From: Moniliella sp. 'wahieum'
Taxonomy: Eukaryota > Basidiomycota > Moniliellomycetes > Moniliellales > Moniliellaceae
Length of the DNA stretch: 64,000 bases
Direction: 5' to 3'
Assembly: GCA_003971905.1 (NCBI GenBank)
Contig: RSEE01000013.1
Coordinates: 620,001-684,000, forward strand
Within the stretch, counting starts at the first letter, position 1. The number at the start of each line of letters is the position of its first letter. The notes under the pieces are model-generated. The model was not told the origin of the DNA and searched no databases. It saw only the letters and a program-made list of their open reading frames with translations. Shown piece by piece: positions 1 to 12,860 of this stretch. Both the position numbers and the translations under genes were made by a program.

Positions 1-120
1 AGGGCAACCTGAAGCACTCTGCAGAGCGCGCGAGGTGCAGAGGAGAGGGAACAAGGGGGGCGGAGACCAAAAAACACAAAGGCAAGAAGGAGCCGTCAAG
101 CGTCAAGCCTTCAAGCCTTC

Positions 121-255
121 CAAGCGTCAAGCTCGCGTCAAGCTCGAGTCAAGCTCGCGTCAAGCTCGAGTCAAGCTCGCGTCAAGCTCGAGTCAAGCTC
201 GCGTCAAGCTCGAGTCAAGCTCGCGTCAAGCTCGAGTCAAGCTCGCGTCAAGCTA
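121..255. repeat. 22-bp tandem repeat of alternating CAAGCTCGCGT / CAAGCTCGAGT
   Basis: The two 11-base half-units alternate about six times and differ only by C/A at one site (CGCG versus CGAG), so the array is a 22-bp minisatellite. It reads through as a repetitive QARVKL-type peptide, which is a by-product of the repeat and not evidence for a gene. Bases 1-120 and 256-628 show no convincing gene; the latter is presumably 3' flank of the PWWP gene. Confidence 0.9.
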
Positions 256-628
256 GCTTCCAGAAAAGATAGAACAGGGTGGCAACTAAGGTACCGTCGT
301 ACCAGGCCGTACCACAGTATCAGACGCCTAAGCTCGTGGGAGTTTGCCAAGCAACAGCAACACGAAGGCAGTATCGGCGAAAGGATAGAAAAGGATGTGG
401 GGGGGGGCGGTGACGCAGTCAGATGAGCATGGAGCATGGAAGAAAAGGGGGAGGCTAAGGGACGGAAACAAGAAACAAGATCCCGGATGTGGCATGGACC
501 ATGGATTATGGTTCATGGTTCATGGATCGTTGGGGCTTGTCATCCGATCCTCTCATATCACAACATGGCGCCCAACCACATTCGAATCGGCGTGCATCGC
601 CTCGCCTGCGTCCGCATGCCCCCTGCAG

Positions 629-2266
629 CTACTCTGTTCGGTTTCCCTCCAGGAGAGGTTCCCATTTGAGCAGCAACGTGGTCGCGCGTGGGGAAACTGG
701 TACTGCGCCTCCAAGTCGGCCGGAAGCGTGGTTTTAATAATCAACTTGAGTACCTTGTGGATCTTACTGTGCCGAATACCCTGGACCGTGACATTGGGCA
801 ACGACTCGAGAGTGGTAAGGTGCTGGTGCACACGGCGCATTGACTGGAATAGCATACCCACGTTACCACGCAGTGTGAGTCAGTCAGTAAACAAGTACAG
901 TAGCGCCCACGGACCAGAAGAGCTCAAGCATGCGCAACACAACAACATAATAACGTACGTCTGCCAGATTCTCCTCGCGGCCCAAAAACAGTTTCTGCAA
1001 CTCAAAACGCAACCGCCTCAGGAAACGATCAGAGCCGACCGCCGAACTCGATGTCGATGTCGATGTCGTTGGCGTTGGCGTTGGCGCTGTCGCTGGCACT
1101 GTCGTTGGCGCTGTCGTTGTCGTTGTTGTGTCGACTGTCCTACTAGTCATGTCGGCCATCATGTCAGTCGTGTCCGGCTCGGGTCCGGCACTCGGGTCAG
1201 GCACAGGCACCGGATCCAACCGTGGCGACTTGGTACTGGGCAAGGAACCGTCAGTCGCGCCCTCTGTCGCAGCGGCTTGTTGGACCACAGGAGGCTGCTT
1301 GGAAAGACGTCCACGCTTCCGCGGCGCAGGCTGGGACGAAGGCTCCAAACCCTGGTGAGTCACGGGCTGAGAGGGAGCAGCAACCGAACCACTTTCAGGA
1401 GGGCGGTCGCGCTTGCGCGGCACAGATGGAGATAAGGGGGGTGGGATGGTGGCCGTCTCTGGCTTTGGCTCTGCTGGCTCCGGCTGTGGCTTTTCTACGG
1501 GAGCGGCTTCAGTAGCGACAGTAGTAGTAGCGAGCGGTTCCGGCCTGGGTGGCACAGACGCGACGAAGGCTTGGGCCCTGGGGGGTCAAAGCTGTCTTGG
1601 CGGTCTTGGCGGTCTTGGGGGGTCCGGGAGGGCGGGTACGTGCCTTGGTGTGGCTGCTTAGCGCCTGCTTGGCTTGCCTCACGCGTTGGTCGTGCTCCCG
1701 TGCCCACGCGATCGGGTCGGCCAGGACAATCTCATACGCTTGGAGCAAGCCGGTGGGGGGCAGGCGGGGAGCGTGTTTGCTTTTGGTGAGGAATTCAGCC
1801 GCGTCGGCAGTAGTCAGGGGGGTGAGTTCAGATGTGTGGAAGAACGCGCTGCGGGGGGAGAGGAGAGGATGGTGAGTGACGCGTGGTGTGGAGAAATGGA
1901 GAAATGGAGAAATGGAGAAGGGAAGGCAGGGGGACGTACTAGTCGGCATCGGGGATGAAACGGACAATGTTGGCCTTGGTGGCGTTGTGGCGACGTTGGC
2001 GAACGGCCATTACGTCGGATGGGACCTGGTCGGGTCGACGACCTGCAGGGCGCCAGCCAAGAGGATCGGTTAGCTCGGCCAGGGTGGGCCACGCGAGGGA
2101 GGACATGTGCATACCATGGCGGGCCAGGGGCGGTATCCGCGCAGCTGCGCAAGCACGAGCGTGTCGCGTTCGCTGCGGAGCGTCGGCCAGGAGACGCGCA
2201 GAGGGTCAGCCAGTGTGCCGACGGACAAGAGGCGAGGCAAACGTACAAGCGAGGCGATGCGTCCAT
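629..2266 (-). CDS. PWWP-domain protein with C-terminal LEDGF/TFIIS-N-like helical domain
   Basis: Predicted chromatin reader. Four exons are visible at the N-terminus: 2247-2266, 2115-2172, 1940-2025 and from 1848 down, joined by GTACGT/GTATGC donors and CAG acceptors in phase. They give a PWWP domain at about residues 10-80 with the signature RGYRPWPAM and, across the next junctions, IVRFIPDADYAFFHTSEL. A proline-rich linker with basic patches such as PRKRDRP follows. After an intron beginning at the GTACGT donor just below about 973 comes a helical domain with TLESLPNVTVQGIRHSKI and KVLKLI, as in LEDGF/TFIIS N-terminal domains. PWWP domains bind methylated nucleosomes, and LEDGF-type domains bind transcription-elongation partners. 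The frame is broken at a G6 run (1580-1585) and a G4 run (690-693), both probably consensus errors. The exact C-terminus and partner specificity are uncertain. Confidence 0.83.
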
Positions 2267-2851
2267 GGTGGGTCAACGCGCAGTAGCAAGCCGAGGCGCC
2301 CGCGGCCAGCACACCCGATCCCACCCCGCCCCTACCACTCCAGCCCTCTTTAATCCACGCTGTTCGCGGCGCGTCGGCTGCTTACGTACGCCGTTGCTGG
2401 CGTCCCATCGGAGGCTCCGCACTAAGAAATACTTCGAATCCCGTCCTTGACGTTGGACATGCTGAGCAATCAATCCCGCCCAGCACCACCAAGTCCCCGC
2501 ATCCACCCCATCGACCATCCTTCCCTCCAGTCATCTATCTCTACCGCGCATAGCATGCTCGGCGTCTTGTCCCTTCTTGCCATGCAAGCTGGTCATGATG
2601 CCAACCTCAGCATACAATTTTAGGGCAGGCTCCTCCCCGGTCGTAGGCCTGCCAGTCTCCAACAGAGCGTAGGCACGACAGGCAGATGATCGGAGAGACC
2701 GCTGCCGCAACATACATCATCGGAGCAGCTGTTTCGCCCCACCAAGGCCCAGTCGGGCACAGCACAGTAGCAGCGCTGGGAACGAGACCGAGGACCGAAA
2801 CACCGCATGATCGATGACGATGGAAGGACCTGCTGGTCCCAATCAGGCCAC
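2267..2851. other. Intergenic stretch between the PWWP gene and RPL39
   Basis: No ORF here has a recognisable motif or a codon pattern like the neighbouring genes. It should hold the promoter of the PWWP gene (near 2267) and the 3' end of the RPL39 transcript (near 2851), but I cannot point to a clear TATA box or polyadenylation signal. Confidence 0.6.
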
Positions 2852-3258
2852 TTAGATGTTCAGCTTGGTCCGGCGCCAGTTGCGGCGGAACTTGTTGTAC
2901 TGGATCTTGTTGTCCGTCTTCATGCGGAACCACTGGGGGATCGGGCTGGCAAAAAGTGAAAACGAAAAAAACGGTCACAGGTTAGTTAGGATTCCAAGGC
3001 CAACGAGGGAAAAGGACAATTGGAGTGCCGGCCGGCGCAGAGTCTGGCCTCGCACCTCGTACCTCCATCCCATGGTGCGACACGGAGTGCGGGACGGCAG
3101 GGTGCAAGGAATGCAAGCACCAGGATGTCTGCGTCCAGGAGAAAGAGGAACGCGGGAATGAGAGGGAGGGAGAGGGGAGGGGATCGATCTACGTACCGGT
3201 TCTTCCGGCCGGCCTTAGCCAGGGTGGACTTGGTCCGGAACGTCTTGTGGGAAGGCAT
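2852..3258 (-). CDS. RPL39: 60S ribosomal protein L39 (eL39)
   Basis: Small basic protein of the large ribosomal subunit, located in the wall of the nascent-peptide exit tunnel. Two exons, 3197-3258 and 2852-2945, are joined by an intron with a GTACGT donor and a CAG acceptor; the split codon is an Arg. The product is about 51 residues, as in other eukaryotes. It starts [10 protein letters not shown] and ends [11 protein letters not shown], both hallmark eL39 sequences, with IPQWFRMKT in the middle. The frame is intact throughout. A GC-rich intron of 251 bases in such a small ribosomal gene is normal for basidiomycetes, where ribosomal-protein genes often carry longer introns. The next gene upstream is the alcohol dehydrogenase on the same strand. 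Confidence 0.95.
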
Positions 3259-3919
3259 GGTCGCTGCACAGAAGAGGAATACGAGTCAGTAAACACAACG
3301 TTCCAAGGAAGACCCGTAGCCATGCACAAGGCCATGCACAAGGCCATGCACAGCAACGCCACCGATCCGGGCAGCATCCACTCACCTGGTCTCGCAAAGT
3401 TCAGGGCTGGCAGAACCAAGGACGAGTTGCTTCGCCGCCAGCGGCGATGGGCTGGCGCAAGGCAGGGAAGTAGGGTTGGACTGGCCTTAACCCTACTAGC
3501 GCGATTGCGGTAGCTGCCGCAGCTTTTTTCAGCCCCCAGCTGGGAGCTGGAGTGCTGGAGGATGCATGAAGTGTCTGAACTTGAAATGTTGAAGGCGGAA
3601 TGGTAAGTACCAGATGGAAAAACCCCGCACGTGCCTGCTTGCAACGCGTTCGCTCGCCCCAGTCGGTTGCACCTAAGATCCAAGGACGGGCCGTGGGCCA
3701 TGCAACTCCGAGAGCCGTGCCACCGCCTCTAACCCACCCGACCGCTATGACGCCGTCGTCGATATGCGCCCGACGGACCATCCCTTGCTCTCGCATCGTC
3801 CTCATCAGCCTCACATGCAGCCTGGGTCGGCGCCTACCTCATTACCATCATCCTCGTACGTGCATGCGATCGTTCTGCCTTTCCAGTTGGCACAAGTGCG
3901 ATCCTTGCTTACAAAGACC
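3259..3919. other. Intergenic stretch upstream of RPL39
   Basis: It contains the RPL39 promoter and the 3' flank of the alcohol dehydrogenase gene. Bases 3321-3352 hold a short direct repeat of 'atgcacaaggcc' (three near-identical units). No coding region is supported: ORFs on both strands lack family motifs. Confidence 0.6.
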
Positions 3920-5083
3920 TTACTCGGTCGTGAACACAATCTTCCTCACCTTGCGTTGGGAGAAGAGGTCGTAGTACGTCGCTGCCTCGTCCAGCGGGGC
4001 CACCTTCTCCACAAACGTGGCGAATCGGTCGACATTTTTGGCGAGAAGCGAAAGAGCGGGCTTGGAAAAAGGGTAAGGATGGGTATGGTTAGCAAGCGTC
4101 CTGTGGGTCTTAGATCTTAGGTCGTAAGTCTCCTACTTACCTTGAACACGGAGCGGACGGGACAGCGGCCAAACTGAAGACGAATGTTCTTGTTGTACAG
4201 CGCTGGTCCGTTCAGGAGCACGTCTTGAGTAAAGATGCCGCAAGAGGCCACTGCGCCAAACGGACGAACCAGGTTGATGGCCGTGCGAAGGGCAGAAGGA
4301 GCACCGACTACTTCCAACGCAGCATCCGCCCCGTCCCTCTGTCAATTCCAACACTCGCGTCTGGACCGACGTAGCATCCATATCCGCAGGCAACTGCACC
4401 GTCTCGTCTGCGCCCATTGTACGTGCTTCCTTGAGTCGGTCAGGAACCGAATCAATCGCAATCACATGCCCAAAAACGATTTGGCAGCCAACACTGCGCA
4501 CAAGCCACCGGTCCACACCCAACCACCACGGCCGTAGTGGGCTTGGAGCGCTCCACCTCGTTGAGCAAATTGTACGCATTGGATGCGACAAAGTAGCCAG
4601 TCGGAACCACGTCGGCCATAAGTACCTGCAACGGCAAGGGCACCACCGACTTGTCCAGGGCATGGTACAGCGTCGTAGCAGCCAATTCGACGCGCACATA
4701 CTCGGCCTGTGCACCAGCTAAGAGCGGCGTACCAAAACATTTCCCACCCTGCAGGCACCGCCCCGACTCGCCCCGCTCACAGTAAAAGCAAGTTCCACAT
4801 GACGTGGTGAAGGGCGACAAGACTTGGTCACCAGGCTTGAACTGCGTCACCGCCGATCCCACTTCCACCACTGTGCCGGTAAATTCATGGCCCATGATGA
4901 TCCCGACCTCAGGCACTTTCTGACCACCGTGGTAGTAGTGCATGTCGGACGCACACACGCCGTACGGGAAACTTTGACGATGGCATCGGTGGGGGCTTGG
5001 ATGGTGGGCGTAGGTACCTGCTCGACCGACACTTTGTAGGGTGCGTGCAGCACGACGGCTTTCATCTGGGTCGGGCGTGCCAT
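3920..5083 (-). CDS. Zinc-dependent medium-chain alcohol/polyol dehydrogenase
   Basis: Predicted NAD(P)-dependent oxidoreductase of the MDR superfamily, cytosolic (no signal peptide). The start MARPTQMKAVVLHAP is a typical MDR N-terminus. Next come the catalytic-zinc region with CASDMHYYHGG and GHEFTGTVVEVG, the structural-zinc cysteines in CGTCFYCERGESGRC, and the Rossmann segment with VVGCGPV and AIDSVPDRL. The last exon (3920-4060) is joined to the previous one (from 4141 up) by a GTAAGT intron ending CCAAG, in phase. The stop is at 3920-3922. The frame is broken near 4965 (C-run), near 4500 and near 4335, each time with family-conserved residues on both sides. Substrate cannot be decided; sorbitol/threonine-type and plain alcohol dehydrogenases share these motifs. 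It heads the three-gene minus-strand block, with the gene desert beginning at its promoter. Confidence 0.92.
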
Positions 5084-8000
5084 GGCGCAAACAGAGAGGC
5101 GAGGGAGAGAGGGAGGGAGAAAGGGAGGGCGGGAACCAGAAAGGCGGGGGATGGTGGCTCCCTTTTATTGGTGGGGGTTGGGGTGAGATCTGACTAGAGA
5201 TGGGACGGCTGTGTAGGGGCGATGTGGGGCGACAGGCGACATGCATCATGCATCACTTAGTCACTCTGGGGCAGTCGGGCGCAGGGACACAGACGGAGAG
5301 GGTCGAAGAGGGTCCGTGCGCACCCGGCTCCTGCCAGGACCGAGGGGAGCCCTTGGGCTGGATGGCTTGGGAAGCACAGTGCGTATCCAAGCAACACCGG
5401 CTGTGATGGGGCGCGTGGGCCGGTGGTCACACATGACACCCACCGCCCATCGATCCAATCCCCCCACACGCCTTGTCGACGGGAGCGGATCCCGATTAGG
5501 TAATGAAGGTGACCAGCCGGCTTACAGGTCTTAGCGCCTATATAGACAGTAGGGTGACGAGCTCAGGAAAGGTGAGGTGTATGGTAGCTTGCATCCAGAG
5601 CATAGCAAAGTAGCTCCTTTTATACCCCAAAGAAAGAGGGTAAGGGAGCGTAAGACAAGACAAGGCAGAATCGGGGTTCTGGAGGAGAAAACCGAGAGAT
5701 AGGACGGAGGAGGAAGAACACAGCCGTACTATACACAAGAGCCTGAGAAATACTACAAAGTTTTCTCGCACGTGCGTGGTAAAGTATTGTGATGACAGTG
5801 GAACAGACAAAGGAGGGTAACCCAAACGAGTGATGGATCCTTGTATGTACCTCTTCTTGAAGTTATTGATGGCTCCAGAAGTCCATCTTACCTCCAGCTA
5901 CATGAGAGCGCAAAAATGGTGGACCTCCACGCTGTGCTCAAGTTTGGAAGCACCCAAGGACGGGACGTTTGATCCATTGGGAAAACAACTATACACGGAA
6001 GAATTCTGCAAGAAATGGGCCACGACGCCAAAAAAAGGTCCAAGCTGAGCTTCGTAACAACTAACTACACACGGAAAAAGGAACTATGAAGGTTATCATC
6101 TCATCACTAAGCAATCTCCAAGTGGACTCAAATGACAAACGTACACGAAACGTACGGTCCAGCCGATGACGTTTGACACCACAAGTCTCAAAAAATGGAA
6201 AGGCCATCTGTGTCGCCTTTGACCGTTCCTTCCATGTGAGGAGGAGTGAGAGAGAAGAAACCGAATTTCCTGTGGCCGTTTTCGCCCTACAAGTATATGG
6301 ACATGACTCTCATTGACGCGAAGTCGTCCCATAGTCCTCGCATGCTGCGCCTGTACCTTCATATAGTATCCTCTGTCGGTACAAGTGAATACCGCGTATG
6401 TGTTTCTTCTTAGGTCCAGCCCTTCACCGGCCTGACCTGCATTTCTTTTTCCCCATTTCTCACCCTGGTTTGTGATTCTTTGCATCGGTGGGAGGTGACT
6501 CGTCCACCTCGTTGCCTTCGGCTTCCTCTCTGCCTACAACTTGGCCATCGTAGATGGAGACTGACTAAAAGGTGTCCACAGGATCGGTGGGAGTGTCAGA
6601 TTCATATATGCCGTGCCAGGGGACGCTTGGCCTAACCCCTTGGCCCGCATGGGAATATACTATAGGGTGATTCATGCACTGTAACCGGTGTAACCACATC
6701 ATTGACAAAGTGAGAACAGCGGAGACGAACTCGAACCGGCGAAAACATCGCCCGTTAAACGGCCACCGATCGCAACTCAATGCGTCTCAACTCAACGTGC
6801 CTTAACGTACCCTTTTAACGTTTAACCCCATCGACCTCTCTCATCGACTCAGCACTGGTACTCACAACGTTCAACGTGTTCAACGTCGTCCGCAGTAGGC
6901 CTCGTCAGGGCCTCCTCACTAGTCACACTGTCACCTCCTGCACGAGAACTCACGCAACGTGGGTAGCTTGAAGCTTAAATCGATGAAGGGGGGGATCAGT
7001 TTGACTGTACGCGGAAAAATGAGAAGGGGAAGGACTGGTTATAGTACATCATATTACGAAGGTATCCAGGTGGTAGAAAACCTTGAAGAAGAACAGCTAA
7101 TTGTAAAAAGGGTGGGGGGTCTGAGACCCGGGTCACTTGAACCTTGAACAGCTGAACGTTGAGCGTTTTGAGCGCTGAGCGGATCAATGTGTTACATGTC
7201 TTTGTGATGTGACATGTGATGCATGATGATCGAGATGATCAACACGTCGTTTCGAAAGCTTGAGACGCGTACACTAGCAGCGCGTATTAGCGCGTCAACG
7301 CGTCAACGTTCAACGTTCACCGTTGCTGGCTGTATATGAGTACTCAGGAGTATGAATATGGCACCTGCGACATTGTGACGTGTTACATGTTACATGTGAC
7401 GGTGGCAAAAGTGATGAATCGATGAACCGACGAACTTGTTGAACACGTTGAACGCACAAAAAAACTGAACGTGTGCGGTGCCACCATTCCCAGCGTCTTC
7501 GCTATGCGGGATAAAATCGACGTGAATTTGTTTAGTGAAGACGCTGACATGTTCGCGAGCTTCACACTAGGGAACCGAACCCCGGGTTTACGGCCCAGGG
7601 TTCTACTATGATATGTCTCCGGAATCGATGCCCAGACCCCCGTCGAAACCCCCTGTGACGTTGGGATTGCGGCATATCCCATCAGGCGAGACCTTCCCTT
7701 CCCATCAGAGACAATAAGACTCAGTGAGGACTGAACGCGTTTCACCGATCACAACGTCCAGGGAACACTGGCATGAACTTAGGAGGATCGCGAGTAGTCC
7801 TTTCCTAGTGGTCGGGCAGAGCCATGCAGCATCCGAGAAGGAGGCTGCGCGTTATAGGTTCCGGACGTGAAAGCGTGGAGCTTCAACGGGCGAAGGAGGG
7901 CGAGCGAGCTGATTGAAAGGGGAAGATTATTTAGGGCCTAGAAGGAGTGAGGGGAAAGGGAGCCAAGAAGCATAATAGCAACGATTAATGATACCGGAGC

Positions 8001-11000
8001 GTAGGTGTGGCTGTGCAAGGCGACTTCGTCGTTGCCCTGCCGTTACACCTCCTAACAAGCTGGATCGGCATCAATTTTATTGTGCCGGGTGCATATATAT
8101 GCCCTTGCTATTAAAGCTGCACTGCCCCCCTATTAATCGCGCGCGCCCTATGTCGAACACACAGGACGTCAGAGATTTAGGTGAGGAAGTGGCAACGTAC
8201 TTTTTGGACATAGTGATGTTCTGTGGGCTTCTTCGGCTGCTGTGATGCAACGATATCATCCGAGGGTCTTGCGTTGTTTCTTGGAGCATTTTTCTCTCGT
8301 CCGTAGTCCCAGTAGCAAACTATCTGTGGCCTCCTATACCGCAGACTACAGCAGACTACTATAAACTACTGTCTACTAAAGCCCCCCTGCTCGTCACATC
8401 CCGTCATCTCAGTCACTGGCTCTGTCACATCCAGGGGCAACTTGTTCGAGGACGTGTCGCATCATGCATATTCCAGGTCACATGTCATACGGCATACATT
8501 TTTTGTTCTTGCGGGCTCGGGCCGATGTATTACAGATGCAGTAGGTGATTCACGTGGGAGCTTGTGAACAGATGGACCCGAACAGCTAGCTACAAAACAG
8601 GATGCAACTTCCTCGTTCCCACGGTGTTCCCACGGTCAGTAACTGAATAATACCAAGTGCAGTGCACTGCGCAGAACGTTGTTTACAACGCCCACAGTAC
8701 CTCTTAGTTCTTAGTGTGAAAGAAAACGGGTGTGAATACGGCCAACAAAACTCTTCATGTGTAAAACAAGAAGAGATCGATGAGGAAACCAAGTGAGCCT
8801 ACTGTTATCGTCTGGTGTCCCATGTGCCTCTTCCCCCTTGGAAAGAAAACTATACTCGGCTATACTGTGTGTACTCTATCGCATCGATCAGCATATCAAC
8901 ATGCGACTACAGCTATAGGATTTTCCCGCCATTATACTAGACCAGCCCCACATACCTTGTTCATACTGTGGACTCCGGCCATCGGCTGTCCCATGCCCCA
9001 CGATGTGTCGGCACGCCCGCACATCTCACCTCTCTTGGACTTCATAATACTCGTTTTCGGTTAGGTCAGGCGGGATTGGACGCTGGACGCTGGACGTACG
9101 TGTTGGAAAGAACATGCGTGTTGGGCCGGCAAACATGCATCCTCACAAACAAGCCACGTCACTCGCTGTACGTGATATGTGATACCAATTGTGCATGACA
9201 GTCTCGGACCTATGATGCTCACTCATGCCATGGTAGCCATGGTGGATGGCATGCCACCTGCCGATCCCCCCTCTGGCATCTTCTGGGATCCATCCAGTGT
9301 CACATGTCACTAGTCACTAGTCACTAATCACTACATGTCATTTGCCACACTTCACTCGCCACTAGTCACTCGATGGGCGACGTGTCAAATGAACTTAACT
9401 AGAATGAGGAACTAGTAACTAGTAACTGCTAAAGAATCAAACCGGCAGAGGTTAAACCCCATCGTCTTCGAGCGCGTCCAACTGCGAGACACATGTTATG
9501 CACTCTCTGCGGCCCCGACCAACGTCCAACACTCAGTACTCACATGCATCACAACGACAGCAAGCACAAAAGAACCACATCACAACTAATGTCACATGCA
9601 TCACCTACTCCGACATTGACTATACTTTTCAGAATCCGTACTCACGCGTTCACAACTCCATATATACTCTGACCTCGCGCGCACTCTCCCACTGCACGCA
9701 CCATCTTTGGTAACGCTTGGAACGTTGAAAACGCACGTGTTTCAAGGACGCCGACCGGCTATCCCCGCGTAAAGTGGGGTGACCGGTGAAAAGACACCCT
9801 CGTCGCTATATACGTTGGCCGCTTCCATGCGTTACGGGCTATTCACAGAAGGTAGTACCCAGTTTCGAGAGAAAGAGGTTTTGCAGAAAAGTCGGTGCAC
9901 ATTAAGGGTGTCTACACCAAACCACACGCTATTATATGCTGAAAACATGAGAGGCATATAGATCTGGTGTATATGAAACTTCCTCGAGACGCATTTTTGG
10001 TGTGTGTTTTTTTATGTTGCGTCCATATCATTGACAAAGCTTAAGACTGGGACAGGGAAACGCTACGTCTAAACCGAACCTTTCATCTTGCGGGGGTTAC
10101 CCGTGTGTAGTGCTTCTCGTCTTCTCGTGACATGTGACAACTCTTCTGCTTAATTGTTCAATGTCAAGGTGTGTCAACCAACCGCTCGTGGCCAACGCTT
10201 GTCCTGCCCCCTCCTATTCTGTTCGAGAGGGTTTGATGTATACAATAAAGTGCGTGTGAGGACCCGTTGGTCATTGGTTATTACGGACAAGTACAATACG
10301 TTTTCACGCCCAAAATCTCAAAAGTAACAAAACGAGCTTCACACACTCTCGTTCTTATTGTACTTCTTCTTACTAAGATGCACACTGATGTGCTCATTGA
10401 AGGGCTTCTCGCCCTTCTGTAGTCCCGTGTATTTTTGGTGCGTGTGTGTATGTCAGTACTCATTACTTAGTAAATAGACGCGCCGGGCCCTTGAGAGAAG
10501 TACATATGTGTTGATCATGTTGATCGGCGAGTGCTATAGGCTAATTAATTACTAGTGAAAAAAGCTGTTGAAGATCGAGAGATGCAAGCATTATATACTT
10601 TAGGCCTTGGTCTCTCGATCGTTGATCTTGCCGATCGTGAGCACCAACCTATAGACACGGCCCCCATCTTGTTTATTTTTCCCGCACAGATCTGCTTGAA
10701 TCTGTTACTTCTGTCAGGTAGAATGGATGTGTTTTACATCTGCCCTATATCCTGCATTCCATATTCGTATCCTTGGCGCCTTGGCACTGGCAATTACGGT
10801 ATGCAGACACATCTCACATGTCACATGTCACATCTCAAGATCTCAAGCTTGAAGCTTGAAGCTTGACAGTCTCAGAGATCCCTAGCGTCGTTTAATGTTT
10901 AGTTGTTACCAGTGTTGGGACTAGTACTTACTTCCACAGCGTTACGCGTTACGCGTTACGCCTCTCGCGACAACATGAATTATGTGTTACGATCGTATCG

Positions 11001-12859
11001 GATGGGCGAGCTTCTGCGGTGTGCCGGACGTATATGCCTCGTGTGCCGAGCTCGAAACTGTTTCGCGTTCGGTCCAGTCCCTGGCGCTTAGATCTATAAG
11101 CTTTTGCAACTGAGATGGATTCGACAGGTACCGCCGGTCCTGGCCATCTGGCATGCAACACATGCATCATTAATCATTGTGGTCACATCACTGATCATCC
11201 ATCCTGTTACAGTGCTCGTGACTAGTGCTAGTGATTGCCAGTGACTGTCACATGTCACTGCGGAAAGTCGGGACAATGCTAGTGCCAGTGCAAGTGCTAG
11301 TGCTAGTGATTAGTGATGGATCAACAAAATCAAAACCTTTTCTTGTGTTTCTATTCCCGCAAAGCAACCCCAGGTTCCGATCAGCTGCTGAGCTCCGCCA
11401 GTCAAGCTACGTTTGGACGTTAGGTTGTGCGTAGTGGCGGTTCCTAGGTGCGAGGTATACTTACAGGAGGCTACATTCCAGTTGAGACGGACGCAACGGT
11501 GATCATCTCACGGATCGATGATATGGTATTACTAAGTACTAAACCCCACAACATGAGTGCCTGTCTCGAGTCGTTCAATGTTATATGCGACGAGTTTTAC
11601 ACTACTTTCCTTCGTGCTACTCCATCTCAATGTGCTGGCTCTCGCTGCTTCGAGGCGCGAAGAAATGGTTCCGATTGCACGGCTCAGGCCTCGGACCTCA
11701 AATTCAAATCACATCACTTTTCACGCTATACTTTACCTCTCGTGCTCGGAGCTCATTCATTGCCACTACCCCGTTGGAGGAGAGAGCAACATTCCGACCT
11801 CTTGAGTGCTTGAGCTCATGAGTGTCATGGTGTGCCTACTTCAAGGTTATACACGTTTAACGCTCAACGACCAACGCTCAACGTTCAACGTTCAACATTA
11901 ACTTTGACCGGCGAAAGTCGGCTACACAGACCAGTTTTGTGGCCACACACCTATACTCAATAGATGACCTTCCCAACACAACAGCATGCCGCTGTCCAAC
12001 CAAACACTTAGTTACTCAAAGAGGGGTATCCTAGGGTACCCCCCCGCCCTCTCTTCTCTTTCGCGGCTGGGGTACCGTCGGTGATTGATGATTCTACAGA
12101 ATCTTTGATCACCTCTCCTCTCAGATCTCACATCGCATCGACTCATATCGTGCTCTCTCTCCGTTCCTAGCCACGTGCGGAGGCACATGAGTACTCATCG
12201 ATCATCGAGATCATCAGCATACATGGGAGGGTACATGGCCTACCGTCACGCTCCCTTAACGATTATCGAGTATCGCACAGAGAGCTAACATTTAGTAACT
12301 TAACAAACTGTGGGCCTGTGAGAGGCCTGAGATCTGAGACCTAGGACCGGCACCGACAACCTTGGAGCTTGGCCGGACCAAAGAAACCGCACTAGAGTAC
12401 ACAGTAGAGCAACAATAGAGCGCACTACTAAAGCACAGCACTACAGCATCAGGGACCTGCAGATCACTTTGGAGCACTGTAGAGCACAGTGGAGCAACGT
12501 CGATCGAACAGATCAGCTGCATATTATGCTTTCTGATATGGTACGAGCATCACATGCACTGTATAGCGTGCGGTCGGGGTTCGTAACCCATCAGTCGTAC
12601 CACCTTTTCGCTTCGTTTTGGCCTTGGTGTACCCTATACGTCGCCGCGCGCCGGGGTGTGTGAAGGACATGGGACGATGGTTGATTCACGAAGAACGCGT
12701 AACGAGGCAGTCGCGCTGCAATTAAGGGCCCAGGAAGACCCACCTACCAACAGAACGACAACATGTAATGTATTTGGAACAGAGGCAATCCCGCTCTCTG
12801 CCAGTGCTCTTCCTCCTCATATTGACTGATGCTTGTGTCCCTCCCCCACCCCTTCCTCT
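5084..12859. other. 7.8-kb gene desert with short palindromic repeats
   Basis: No ORF longer than about 130 codons here shows a family motif, a plausible exon chain or the GC-rich codon use of the neighbouring genes. Base composition is visibly less GC-rich. Short self-complementary words recur: ACGTTCAACGTT types (6870-6890, 7300-7325, 11850-11900), TCACTAGT types (9305-9370), CACATGT (7190-7215, 10815-10830), CGTTACG repeats (10940-10960), CTAGTG/CCAGTG runs (11215-11315) and AAGCTTGAAGCTTGA (10850-10865). It could be decayed repeat DNA, heterochromatin or a recombination-suppressed block; the sequence does not decide. Confidence 0.65.
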
Positions 12860-12860
12860 C

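Noticed and set aside
35..256. 73-residue QARVKL-repeat ORF
   Set aside because: It is a translation of the 22-bp tandem repeat; no start context or flanking exon supports a gene.
395..1435. 346-residue plus-strand ORF
   Set aside because: Overlaps the PWWP gene in antisense; Arg/Cys/Trp-rich shadow of its Thr/Ser/Pro linker.
6718..6760. GGTTCGAGTTC on the minus strand as a tRNA B box
   Set aside because: The T stem does not pair and no acceptor or anticodon arm can be built around it.
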